Origin: Promicromonospora sp. Populi
Lineage (GTDB): Bacteria; Actinomycetota; Actinomycetes; Actinomycetales; Cellulomonadaceae
Assembly (NCBI RefSeq): GCF_041081105.1
Contig: NZ_CP163528.1
Location: 3,410,001 to 3,474,000, forward strand
Direction: 5' to 3'
DNA length: 64,000 nucleotides
How positions within the stretch are numbered: the first letter of the stretch is position 1; the number at the start of each line of letters is the position of its first letter. Below the pieces are notes generated by a model, which did not search any database, was not told the DNA's origin, and worked only from the letters and a program-made list of their open reading frames with translations. A program made the position numbers and the translations under genes. Below, in pieces: positions 51,641 to 59,722 of this stretch.

Positions 51641-52743
51641 CGACGTAAGCGGAGCACCGCGATCCCCAGCCCCAGAAGGAGCGAGATCAGCGAGAGCTGC
51701 CCCGTGATCAGGTGTCCCGGCTGGATGTTGGCTGTACCCGGTACGACCACCGGTTCCGCCACCTCCGCGGGCTCAGGCAATGTGTCGTGCAGGCTTTCGC
51801 TCAGGCCACCCGGCAGGATCGTCCCGTCGTACTCGGACGGCGCGGGAGCAGGCTTGGCATCGTCGCCCCAGCCGATGTCGACGCTGTCGTCACCATCGGT
51901 GCTTCCAGAGTTGGCGGTGCTGTCGGCAAGGAGGTCTCGCGCGGCATCCGGCGCCGAGGCAGGCAGGCTCTGGCTGGTCACACCGTGGCGACCGGAGGTC
52001 TTGCCCGGGCCAGAACCCGTGCTGTCGACATCGTGGTCGAGGCGGGTGGGAGTCACGTTGCCGCGAGGCGTCTCGGATCCACCCGGGTGGTGGCCGGATC
52101 CGGGAGGGGTGGTTCCAGGAAGATCGACGCCCGGCTCTTCGACGCCCGGCTCCTCCGTACCTGGTTCCTCCGTACCTGGTTCCTCGGTGCCCGGCTCTTC
52201 CGTTCCCGGCTCCTCCGTTCCCGGCTCCTCCGTTCCCGGCTCCTCCGTTCCCGGCTCCTCCGTACCCGGTTCTTCGGTGCCCGGCTCCTCCGGCAGGGGG
52301 ACCTCCGGTAAGGGGACCTCGATATCGGTCGGCGGGACACCAAGCAGGTCGCTGACCAGCCCGTTCTCGCCCAGCGTCCCGTCGACAACTCCGGCGACGT
52401 CGACGTGCACGAGCGAATCAAGTATTCCGTCCCGGCCGACGATGTCGCCCACCAGGCCCGCGTCGACGTCCCTGTCGACCTCGGTGTCGACATCCGTGTC
52501 CGCGTCAAAGTCTTCGGCCGGTGTCTCAGCCAGCTCGTCTTCCGTGCCTGCCGGGGGCGCGACGTCGCCAGGCGCGTCCGGGTCGCCGCGTGTGTCGGCG
52601 GCTTCCTGGCTGGTCTCGGTGGTCCCCTGAGTGACTGGATCCAACAGACCTTCCCCCGCGGCGTGCGCGGTGGAGGCGCCGACGACCACGAGGCCGCCCG
52701 CAACAAGTACCGTGTACAGGGCGCGTCGGATGCTTCTGTCCAT
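51634..52743 (-). CDS. Secreted repeat protein with EEPGT repeats and C-terminal anchor
   Basis: A 369-aa surface protein. It starts with a Sec signal (RALYTVLVAGGLVVVGASTA then HAAGE), followed by an acidic region (EDFDADTDVDTEVDRDVDA) and 11 copies of a five-residue unit: nine EEPGT and two EEPGV, coded by 15-nt DNA repeats at 52126-52290. A Pro/Gly/Ser-rich wall-spanning part follows, and the C-terminus has a helix LITGQLSLISLLLGLGIAVL plus LRRRR-like basic tail. No LPXTG motif is present, so sortase anchoring is unproven. It lies 80 bp downstream of another surface-protein gene on the same strand. Confidence 0.75.
   Translation of the reverse strand: MDRSIRRALYTVLVAGGLVVVGASTAHAAGEGLLDPVTQGTTETSQEAADTRGDPDAPGDVAPPAGTEDELAETPAEDFDADTDVDTEVDRDVDAGLVGDIVGRDGILDSLVHVDVAGVVDGTLGENGLVSDLLGVPPTDIEVPLPEVPLPEEPGTEEPGTEEPGTEEPGTEEPGTEEPGTEEPGTEEPGTEEPGTEEPGVEEPGVDLPGTTPPGSGHHPGGSETPRGNVTPTRLDHDVDSTGSGPGKTSGRHGVTSQSLPASAPDAARDLLADSTANSGSTDGDDSVDIGWGDDAKPAPAPSEYDGTILPGGLSESLHDTLPEPAEVAEPVVVPGTANIQPGHLITGQLSLISLLLGLGIAVLRLRRR
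52126..52290. repeat. 15-bp tandem repeat array (11 units) in a surface-protein gene
   Basis: Units such as CGTTCCCGGCTCCTC; four consecutive units (52201-52260) are identical, the others differ at one to four positions. It encodes (EEPGT/V)11 and could vary in length by slippage. Confidence 0.9.
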
Positions 52744-52823
52744 ACGTCTCTCCTTGGCTGGCGTGGAGCCGACGGAAATTCACCGTCGGGAGGTGCCGCA
52801 CACGAGGGCGCGACCCAGCCAGG

Positions 52824-54263
52824 TCAGGCAGGAGAGACAGGGATGTCCGTGTAGCTGCTCGCCAGCTTGGCGCGCGACTCGTCCGTCGCGACGCGCCAGG
52901 TGCGAGCGCGGAAGATCAGGAGCGCGGCGAGGACGGCGAGGAGCTCGCCGCCCAGCAGCTTGAACTGGGGTCCGCCGCCGCCCAGGAGGCCGGCAGCACC
53001 CGCGACGACCGCGTTCCCGGCGCCCCCGGCGGCGAGCGGGAAGCCCGCGCCGAGGAGGCCGGGGCCGTCCGAGTGGACGACGTCCGCCATCGCAACGCTC
53101 AGCGCACGCGCGGTGTCCGCGGCGGTGATGCCCTCAAGGGCGCTCACCTGCGGCAGGTCGAGCATCGTGCCCTGGTCCCGGAGAGAGGTCCAGACCACGA
53201 CCGAGACGGCACCGGAGGCCTGCAGCGCCCTCGGGTCCGTCGACTCCGCGTTCCCGGTCTGGTCGACCGGGATCGCCGTAGTGGGCCCGCCGGGTGCAGC
53301 GGGCAGTCCTGGCGCCGGCAGTCCTGGCGCAGGCAGCGCGGGCGCCGGAACGAGCGGCTCCACGATCGGGTTCAGCGGCTCCACAACCGGGGCGAGAACC
53401 TCACCCACAGGTGCGATCACCTCGCCGACCGGAGCCAAGATCGGCGCGAGGGCATCCGTGACCGGAGCGGTCGCCGGCTCGAGCGCGCGGACGATCGGGG
53501 CGGTCACGCCGCCGACGACGTCGGTCACCGGAGAGACCAGGTCGACCACCGGGTGGAGCAGACCGCTGGTCACGGGGGCGAGCGGCTTCGTGACCGCGCC
53601 GAGCACCGGCGCCAGTGGGGAAACAATCTGCCCGACGACGCCGGTCACCGGCTTGAGCTGCTCACCGAGCGGCTCGGTCACCGGCTTGATGGCCGTGCCA
53701 ACCTGCTCGGTCACCGGCTTCAGGACGGGATCGGAGATCTGCTCGACGACCTCGGCGACCTGCGCCACTGGCTTCTTGGTGATCCCGGAGACGGCCTCGG
53801 CTACGGGCTCCGTCACTGCCGTCCGGACCGGCTTCGTCACCGGCGCGGCCGCCTGCGCGGCAGGCTTCGTCGCCGGCTCGGGCGCGGCCTGCGCGGCGGG
53901 CTTCGGCGCAGCCTCGGCGTTCTGCTCGGGCGCGGGGGCGGCTGACTCCTGTGCGGGCGGCTCCGTTGCCGCCCCGCCGCCGCCCGGCCCTGCCTGCTCA
54001 ACAGGAGCCTGCTCAACCGAAACCCGGGTCAGCCCGAGTACGTCGGTAGTCCTCACGAGGGTCTGCGCCGTCGCCTCCACCGTGTCGCTGAGGGCGGAGC
54101 CGAGCGTCCCGGCGTCGGCGGCACTCGAATCGGCGGCACTTGACGGAGCCGCGAGAGTGACGCCGAGCGCGAGGCCCGCAGCGCTGAGGGCGAAGGTTCC
54201 GACGGCGCGCGCGACAAGACGACGGAGGTTGTCCCCCGTGCCCGTCAGCGCGTCCTTCGACAT
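52824..54263 (-). CDS. Secreted protein with degenerate PV-rich repeats
   Basis: A 479-aa protein of unknown function. It has an N-terminal signal (VARAVGTFALSAAGLALGVT then LAAPSSA), an Ala/Pro/Glu-rich region, and a long series of degenerate units containing PV(T/V) (KPVTEPLGEQLKPVTGVVGQ, APVTSGLLHPVVDLVSPVTD), predicted amphipathic. The C-terminal part has a helix LLGGELLAVLAALLIFRART followed by a charged cytosolic tail ending DIPVSPA. ATG at 54263 follows GGGTGGGAG. It lies upstream of the EEPGT protein in the same direction, so the two may form an operon of envelope proteins. Confidence 0.7.
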   Translation of the reverse strand: MSKDALTGTGDNLRRLVARAVGTFALSAAGLALGVTLAAPSSAADSSAADAGTLGSALSDTVEATAQTLVRTTDVLGLTRVSVEQAPVEQAGPGGGGAATEPPAQESAAPAPEQNAEAAPKPAAQAAPEPATKPAAQAAAPVTKPVRTAVTEPVAEAVSGITKKPVAQVAEVVEQISDPVLKPVTEQVGTAIKPVTEPLGEQLKPVTGVVGQIVSPLAPVLGAVTKPLAPVTSGLLHPVVDLVSPVTDVVGGVTAPIVRALEPATAPVTDALAPILAPVGEVIAPVGEVLAPVVEPLNPIVEPLVPAPALPAPGLPAPGLPAAPGGPTTAIPVDQTGNAESTDPRALQASGAVSVVVWTSLRDQGTMLDLPQVSALEGITAADTARALSVAMADVVHSDGPGLLGAGFPLAAGGAGNAVVAGAAGLLGGGGPQFKLLGGELLAVLAALLIFRARTWRVATDESRAKLASSYTDIPVSPA

Positions 54264-54465
54264 CGGACTCCCACCCTCCGGCCCCAGTGGCCAGCAGATA
54301 TGTATGCAGATTCAATCTGCGCGGGGTTCCGGATATCGGCAACTGCACACCTGCGGTTTGCGGATCGAGAGTTTTGTGCTTCAGAACTGCGACATGTCGG
54401 AAGATGGGCGTTATCCCAGCCATCGCGCGGCAATGCGCACCATCGGCCCTGCCTCGGGACCCTGT

Positions 54466-54498
54466 GGGTGAACTCTGCCGAGCGGGTGAACTCTGCCG
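54466..54498. repeat. 18-bp direct repeat upstream of the surface-protein genes
   Basis: GGGTGAACTCTGCCG occurs at 54466-54480 and again at 54484-54498 (period 18), next to the end of the MbfA-like gene. Confidence 0.6.
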
Positions 54499-54500
54499 GG

Positions 54501-55688
54501 TCAGCCGACGGTGGCACCGAAGACGAGCCCGAGGACGTACGTGACGCCCGCCGCCCCGAGGCCGATACCGATCTGGCGCAGCGCCCTGGTGAGCGGCGAC
54601 GTCCCCGACAGCAGCCCGACGACGGCGCCGGTCACCAGCAGCGCGATCCCGACGAGCGCCGTCGCGACGATCACGGCTGCCAGCCCTTCGAGACCGAACA
54701 GGTAGGGCAGCACCGGGATCACGGCGCCCGATGCGAAGAAGCAGAAGGAGGAGAGCGCCGCGCCCCAGGCCGTGCCGTGCGTCTCGAGATCGTCGACGGC
54801 GCCGGTCGGCTCGTCGTCGAGCGAGGCCTGCAGGAGCCGCCCCCGGCTGTCGGCGGGCGAGACGGCGAGCCGGGCGAGCACGGCGTCCGCACGCGCCGTC
54901 GCCTCCTCGATGCTCATGCCCCGCGCCCGGTACACGAGCGCGAGCTCGTTCGCGTCGACGTCGAGGTTGGGCAGGGCGGCGTCGGCATCGGGTGACGGCG
55001 ACGACGCCTCCAGCAGCTCCCGCTGCGACCGCACCGACACGAACTCGCCGGCGCCCATCGAGAGGGCGCCCGCGAGGAGGCCCGCGAGCCCGGACAGCAG
55101 GACGGTGCTCGTCGCCACCCCGGACGCACCGATGCCCAGCACCAGCGCGAGGTTCGACACGAGCCCGTCGTTCGCGCCGAAGACGGCGGCGCGGAACGTG
55201 CCCGACAGCCGGTTCCGGCCACGGGTCGCGAGCGCCCGCACCACCTCTTCATGGATCTGCTCGTCGGCCGCCATGGTGACGGTGGCATCGGCGTCGTGCG
55301 AGTACGACGAGCGGGCCTCGGCCCGCTGCGCCAGCGCCAGCACGAAGACCCCGCCGAAGCGGCGGGCGAGGAAGCCGAGCCCCCGGGTACGGAGGTCGCC
55401 GCGCACGGGCGGGCCGACGTCGGGACCCAGCAGCGCGAGCCAGTGCGACTCGTGCCGCTTCTCCGCACGCGCGAGGGCGAGCAGGATGTCGCGCTCCTCG
55501 CCGGTGCGTCGCCCGGCGAGGTCGCGGTAGACGGCGGCCTCGGCGCGCTCGTCGGCCAGCAGCCGGCGCCACCTCCGGATGTCCGAGCGGCTCCGGCTCC
55601 GGGCGGGGCGAGGCTCGGGCGCGTGCTCGACGGGTGTCGGCGCGCTGTCGGACGGGTATCGGGCGGGGCCGGACGGGACGTGAGGCAC
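54501..55688 (-). CDS. MbfA-like iron transporter (ferritin-like plus VIT1 domain)
   Basis: A 395-aa protein. After a basic-Pro N-terminus comes a ferritin-like four-helix domain (ADERAEAAVYRDLAGRRTGE, LARAEKRHESHWLALL, ADEQIHEEVVRALA) with Glu/His iron ligands, then a VIT1/CCC1 membrane domain (GTFRAAVFGANDGLVSNLAL, LSMGAGEFVSVRSQRELLEA and later helices). The combination matches MbfA iron exporters, which remove excess Fe2+. GTG at 55688 starts the protein; the alternatives lack support. It is divergent from the RNase H-like gene. Confidence 0.87.
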   Translation of the reverse strand: MPHVPSGPARYPSDSAPTPVEHAPEPRPARSRSRSDIRRWRRLLADERAEAAVYRDLAGRRTGEERDILLALARAEKRHESHWLALLGPDVGPPVRGDLRTRGLGFLARRFGGVFVLALAQRAEARSSYSHDADATVTMAADEQIHEEVVRALATRGRNRLSGTFRAAVFGANDGLVSNLALVLGIGASGVATSTVLLSGLAGLLAGALSMGAGEFVSVRSQRELLEASSPSPDADAALPNLDVDANELALVYRARGMSIEEATARADAVLARLAVSPADSRGRLLQASLDDEPTGAVDDLETHGTAWGAALSSFCFFASGAVIPVLPYLFGLEGLAAVIVATALVGIALLVTGAVVGLLSGTSPLTRALRQIGIGLGAAGVTYVLGLVFGATVG

Positions 55689-55832
55689 ACCGTCATCATG
55701 CCCAGGGAATGCCGCGCGTGGGTTTCGTGGCTCCGGCGCCCGGATTTCGCCCCACCGAACTCCGGGCCGGCCCGGGCTTCGACGTCGTGTCGCCCGGCCA
55801 GCCGTACGGATTCTCGGGCAGAAGGATGCACA

Positions 55833-56444
55833 ATGGACGCCGTGATCATCGTCAGCACGCACGGGTCGGCCGCACCCGGCGGCGCGATCGGATGGGCGTG
55901 GATCAACCACGCGGGTGGCCAGTTCGACTCGGGCGGCGCTGCCCGTGGAGACGACCAGGTCGCGGCGCTCTCAGCCCTGCTGCGCGCGATCGAGGCACAC
56001 CCCGGCGACGAGCCCCTGCTCGTCGAGTCCAGCTCGCAGTACGCCATCCGCTCCGTGTCCGAATGGTCCGAAGGGTGGAAGCGCAACGGCTGGCGCTCCC
56101 CGTCGGGCGAGCCTGTCCCCAACCTCGACCTGGTGGAGGGTGTGGACCGTGTCGTCGCGGAGCGCACCGGGCCGGTCCGGTTCCACTGGGTACGGGGACA
56201 CGTGGGCAACCCTTATAACGAGCGCGTCGATCAGCTCGCCGGCTTCGCCGCCGAGGAATGGGCGGCGGGACGCGGCGGCGTCGGCGAGATGCTTGTGCCC
56301 GACGCCGGGATGATCCCCGACGCCGAGCTGCGCCGCGGGAGCCTCACCGCCGAGACCCGCGAGATACCGGTACACCTGACACCGCCGGCCCCGGTGGGAT
56401 CCGGGGCCGGGCGGACATGGGTGGCGGAGACCCTGTTCGACTGA
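55833..56444 (+). CDS. RNase HI-like protein lacking catalytic acids
   Basis: A 203-aa protein of the RNase H fold. The family order is clear: IIVSTHGSAAPGGAIGWAWI (usual TDGS), DDQVAALSALLRAIEAHP, VESSSQYAIRSVSEWSEGWK (usual DSQY), RNGWRSPSGEPVPNLDLVEG and WVRGHVGNPYNERVDQLAG. In active RNase HI the acids are Asp10, Glu48, Asp70 and Asp134; here the first is His (THGS), the second apparently Ala, the third Ser (SSSQY), and only the last Asp (ERVDQ) remains. It is therefore probably a non-catalytic nucleic-acid-binding relative, with a 50-residue C-terminal extension. ATG at 55833 follows GAAGGAT. Confidence 0.8.
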   Translation: MDAVIIVSTHGSAAPGGAIGWAWINHAGGQFDSGGAARGDDQVAALSALLRAIEAHPGDEPLLVESSSQYAIRSVSEWSEGWKRNGWRSPSGEPVPNLDLVEGVDRVVAERTGPVRFHWVRGHVGNPYNERVDQLAGFAAEEWAAGRGGVGEMLVPDAGMIPDAELRRGSLTAETREIPVHLTPPAPVGSGAGRTWVAETLFD

Positions 56445-56455
56445 CGGTAAACGGA

Positions 56456-56502
56456 CTGCGCCCCTGACTCGCCGCACTTGGTGCGGCGAGTCAGGGGCGC
56501 AG
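56456..56502. terminator. Terminator with 21-bp perfect stem
   Basis: Arms 56456-56476 and 56482-56502 pair perfectly around CTTGG. It lies between the convergent RNase H-like and lyase genes. Confidence 0.92.
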
Positions 56503-56534
56503 GGTCGGTCGGTCGGACGACGGCGTCGGCCCGG

Positions 56535-58046
56535 CTAGAGACCGACCAGCAGGAGCTCCTCCGCGGTCCGGGCTACCGGCGCGACCCGACCGGTGGTGAC
56601 CGGTGCGACGTCGGCGGCGTCGTCCATCTGCTTGACCGTCTCGCGGACGGACAGCGGCACCGGCTGCGCCGTGCGGGCGCTGAACTCGAGCCTGTCGGCC
56701 ACGGCGCGCGCGTGCTGCGCCATCTCGTGCGCGATCGTGACGCTCTCGCCAAGGTAGGCGCTCGGGTCGATCAGGCGGCAGATCTCCGCGCGGTCGAAGT
56801 ACGCGCTGACCGTCGCGTTGCGGACCAGCAGGTCGAGGAACTGCGCGTCGCCGCACGCCGACTCCTGCGCCACCTCGTACACGACCTCGTGCGCCTTCTG
56901 CCGGCCGATGCGCTCGCCCAGCTCCATCATGAGCGACTCCGAGCCGATGAGGCCCTCGCTCAGGGCGAGGTTGGCGCGCATACGCTGCTCGTCCAGCTCG
57001 AGGCCGTCGAGGATCACGTCGAGGCGGGTCAGGATGTCGCCGGCCAGGACGGTCGCGCGCCGGACCGTCTCCTCCAGGAGGTCGGTCATGCCGCCGTTGG
57101 CCTCGTGGTCGTGCTGCATCGACTCGAGGGCGGGCGCGGCGAGGGCGCGCAGCTGGGCGCTCATCGACAGGAGGTCGAGGGCGAGCTGCGGGTTGCGCTT
57201 GTGGGGCATCGTCGAGCTGCCGACGGTGCCGTCCGGGATCGGCTCGAACGCCTCGCCGAACTCCGGCTGCATCATCGAGTAGATGTCCTTGCCGATCTTG
57301 CCGGCGGTCCCGGCGACCTGGCCGAGGACAAGCACAAGCTCGACGATCCCGTCGTTGATCGCGCGTGACGGGACCGGCATGGTGCCGAGCCCGAGGTGGT
57401 TGGCGACCCGGCGCTCGACCTCACGCCCGGCGGGGCCGAACGAAGCGAACGTGCCGACGGCGCCGCCCATGAGGACCCGGAACAGCCGGTCCTCGAGGCG
57501 TTCGAGGCGGTCGGTGTGCGCCGTGAGCTCGTCGATCCAGACCGCAACCTTGAAGCCGAACGTCACCGGCACAGCGTGCTGGCTGTGCGTGCGGCCGGCC
57601 ATCGGCACCGCTGCGGAAGCGTCCGCCTGCTTCGACATGCCGCGCAGCACCTTGGCGAGCAGGTCCTTGACGGCGCGCTGCGCGTCGCGCAGCACCAGCA
57701 CGTCGGCCGTCTGGGTGATGTTCTGCGTGGTGGCACCCCAGTGCACCCAACCGCCGTGCTCGCGCCCGACGACGCGGGCGAACTCCTCGATCAGCGGCAT
57801 GAGCGGGTGGCTTGCCGACACGGTCTCGGCCGCCACGCGCACGAGGTCCAGCTTCTCGATCTGCGCGGCCTGCGCGATCGCCTCGCCCGCCGGCTCCGGG
57901 ATCAGGCCTACCTCGGCCTCGGCGAGCGCGAGCGCCGCCTCGACGTCGAGCCTCGCCTGGAATCGGTTCTCGACACTGAAGAGGTGCGCGATCCCGGCGT
58001 CGGGCACACGACCGTCAGTAAAGTGTCGAATCGATTCGTCGTTCAT
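56535..58046 (-). CDS. Fumarase/aspartase-superfamily lyase (PurB/PcaB-like)
   Basis: A 503-aa second lyase in the window, different from purB. The signature is GTVGSSTMPHKRNPQLALDL; other segments are VHWGATTQNITQTADVLVLR, GRTHSQHAVPVTFGFKVAVW and MQHDHEANGGMTDLLEETV. It is closer in pattern to adenylosuccinate-lyase-like or 3-carboxymuconate cycloisomerase-like enzymes than to fumarase. Since the neighbours degrade hydroxyquinol rather than protocatechuate, a muconate role is not proven. ATG at 58046 begins MNDESIRHFTDG. The gene follows a 470-bp region with direct repeats. Confidence 0.8.
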   Translation of the reverse strand: MNDESIRHFTDGRVPDAGIAHLFSVENRFQARLDVEAALALAEAEVGLIPEPAGEAIAQAAQIEKLDLVRVAAETVSASHPLMPLIEEFARVVGREHGGWVHWGATTQNITQTADVLVLRDAQRAVKDLLAKVLRGMSKQADASAAVPMAGRTHSQHAVPVTFGFKVAVWIDELTAHTDRLERLEDRLFRVLMGGAVGTFASFGPAGREVERRVANHLGLGTMPVPSRAINDGIVELVLVLGQVAGTAGKIGKDIYSMMQPEFGEAFEPIPDGTVGSSTMPHKRNPQLALDLLSMSAQLRALAAPALESMQHDHEANGGMTDLLEETVRRATVLAGDILTRLDVILDGLELDEQRMRANLALSEGLIGSESLMMELGERIGRQKAHEVVYEVAQESACGDAQFLDLLVRNATVSAYFDRAEICRLIDPSAYLGESVTIAHEMAQHARAVADRLEFSARTAQPVPLSVRETVKQMDDAADVAPVTTGRVAPVARTAEELLLVGL

Positions 58047-58515
58047 CCCTGGTAACCCCACTCAGCTCTTGTGTCGTACGTGATTGGACGTGCTCTGGCT
58101 GCCGCGTCCCCGTCTCGGGGCCGGGCTGCCGGCGAGTTCCTTCCACGTCGTACCGGCCGCCGCGGGACCTTGCCCGCCTGGCTTGCCGTGCCGAACTCGC
58201 CGTACCCCATGCGTGTGCATCAACCTGCTGTACCGACCTGCTGTACCGAATTGTGGAAGAAGGTGTACGGGCAAGGCTAGCGGAAGTGTTTCCAGAATGT
58301 AACGGGAGTGAGGTCTGTCACATGATTTGTAGGCGCCGCACGGCCCCAGACCTGCTGTTCGACGCCGATTACCGGGCCAGCGGGTGAACTTTCGGGAGAT
58401 TGGCGGCTGTCTCGCATGGCGGGACGACGCGAGCCCGGCCGCAACTGCCACTGGGTGGCGTGCGGCCGGGCTCTCTGCTGAGGCACCAGCTGTGCGGAGC
58501 GAGCGCGGGTGCGGG
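58047..58515. other. 469-bp gap with direct repeats and a possible small ORF
   Basis: Contains the tandem ACCTGCTGTACCG (58223-58235 and 58236-58248), a TACATT hexamer on the minus strand (58301-58296) that could be the lyase -10, and the terminator at 58431-58473. A 52-codon minus-strand frame (58062-58220, starting MHTHGVRRVRHGK, with AGCAGGT upstream) ends 16 bp before the lyase start; it is basic and of doubtful reality. Confidence 0.45.
58431..58473. terminator. Terminator after the 46-aa gene
   Basis: GAGCCCGGCCGCA (58431-58443) pairs with TGCGGCCGGGCTC (58461-58473); an inner GCCAC/GTGGC extends it. Confidence 0.75.
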
Positions 58516-58656
58516 TCAGCCCGTGGGCGCGTCGTCGGCCGGGGTTTCGCTCTCCTCGCGTTGCGACACGTAGGTGTCGGCGACGCTCCGATGCAAGAGC
58601 GTGATCCGGCGAGGGTTGGCGATGGAGTGGTACTGGGCGTTGTCGGCGTCCGTCAT
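58516..58656 (-). CDS. Unknown 46-aa protein
   Basis: A small gene that starts with ATG at 58656, preceded by GGAGGAGG with suitable spacing, and ends before a 13-bp terminator hairpin, so it is a complete transcription unit of its own or the tail of the dioxygenase operon. The protein, MTDADNAQYHSIANPRRITL then LHRSVADTYVSQREESETPA, is polar with a basic centre and an acidic-Pro tail, and has no Cys. No family is recognised. Confidence 0.5.
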   Translation of the reverse strand: MTDADNAQYHSIANPRRITLLHRSVADTYVSQREESETPADDAPTG

Positions 58657-58813
58657 GGTCCTCCTCCGGTGCAGGCGTACGGCTACGGTGCACGTGGTTC
58701 TCCGCTGATGTGCGGGTCTCCTATTTTTGTTGCTACCGGGCCGCGGAGTCGACACAAGAGGCTGTGACATGGCCCTCATCAGGGCGTCGCAACCTTGTCG
58801 CGCGCGCGATCGT

Positions 58814-59722
58814 TCAGTCGGCCGGGGCCAGCACGACGTCGAACCGCGTGCGCGACCACATGCCCTCGACCGCGCGGCCGTCGGGCGTGGGGGTGCCCGC
58901 CGGCTGCTCCTCGAAGTCCATGACGAGCGAGTCCTTGACACCGAACACCGAGTCCGACGCGAGCTGCTCGTCGCCGCGCACGAAGATGTGGGTCACGAGC
59001 GTCCGCAGCCCGGGCGCGGTCACCATGAAGTGCAGGTGCGCCGCGCGCATGGGCGATCGGCCCGACGCCGCGAGCAGCGCGCCGACAGGCCCGTCGTGCG
59101 GGATCGGGTACGGCGTCGGCGTGATCCCCCAGAAGCGGTAGCCGCCGTCGTCCTCCGAGAAGAGGTGGGCGCGACCAGACGTGCGGTCGTCGCCGTACTG
59201 GACGTCGTAGAAGCCGTCCTCGTCCGCCTCCCACACCTCGATGCGCGCGCCCGGCACGGGTTTTCCCGACGTGTCGGTGACCGTGCCCTCGACCCAGCAG
59301 GGCTGGCCGGTAGCTCCGCCCGCGATGTCCCCGCCGTTGTTGATGAACGGCGCGTCGTCCACGAAGAACGGGCCGAACACCGTGGCCTCCGTGGCGCCTC
59401 CGTAGGCCTCGTTGTTGATGGCGATGGTCTGCATGGAGGCACCCAGCACGTCGGACAGCAGGATGAACTCCTGCCGCTTGTCGTCGGTGATGTGCCCGGC
59501 GGTGGTGAGGAAGCTGATGCCCTGGTTCCACTCGTCCTCGGTGATCCGCACCTCGCGCAGGAACGCGTGCAGGTGCCGGGTCAGGGACTGCAGGACGGTC
59601 CGCAGCCGCTCGTCGTCGGCGCCGTCGAACGATGCCACCACGCGGTCGGTGAGCTCCTGCTCCCGGGCGGCCTGCTCCCGGGTCGCCCGCTCGCCGCCCA
59701 CCTGCTCGCCGGTCTCACTCAT
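58814..59722 (-). CDS. Intradiol dioxygenase (hydroxyquinol 1,2-dioxygenase-like)
   Basis: A 302-aa non-haem Fe(III) enzyme that cleaves a catechol or hydroxyquinol ring between the hydroxyls. The Fe ligands are visible: Tyr in GFYDVQYG, Tyr in [14 protein letters not shown] and the two His in RAAHLHFMV. The N-terminal linker domain ([34 protein letters not shown]) is typical of the hydroxyquinol/catechol group. The hydroxylase gene upstream overlaps it by eight bases, suggesting one operon for resorcinol-to-maleylacetate conversion. ATG at 59722 is the start. Confidence 0.9.
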   Translation of the reverse strand: MSETGEQVGGERATREQAAREQELTDRVVASFDGADDERLRTVLQSLTRHLHAFLREVRITEDEWNQGISFLTTAGHITDDKRQEFILLSDVLGASMQTIAINNEAYGGATEATVFGPFFVDDAPFINNGGDIAGGATGQPCWVEGTVTDTSGKPVPGARIEVWEADEDGFYDVQYGDDRTSGRAHLFSEDDGGYRFWGITPTPYPIPHDGPVGALLAASGRSPMRAAHLHFMVTAPGLRTLVTHIFVRGDEQLASDSVFGVKDSLVMDFEEQPAGTPTPDGRAVEGMWSRTRFDVVLAPAD

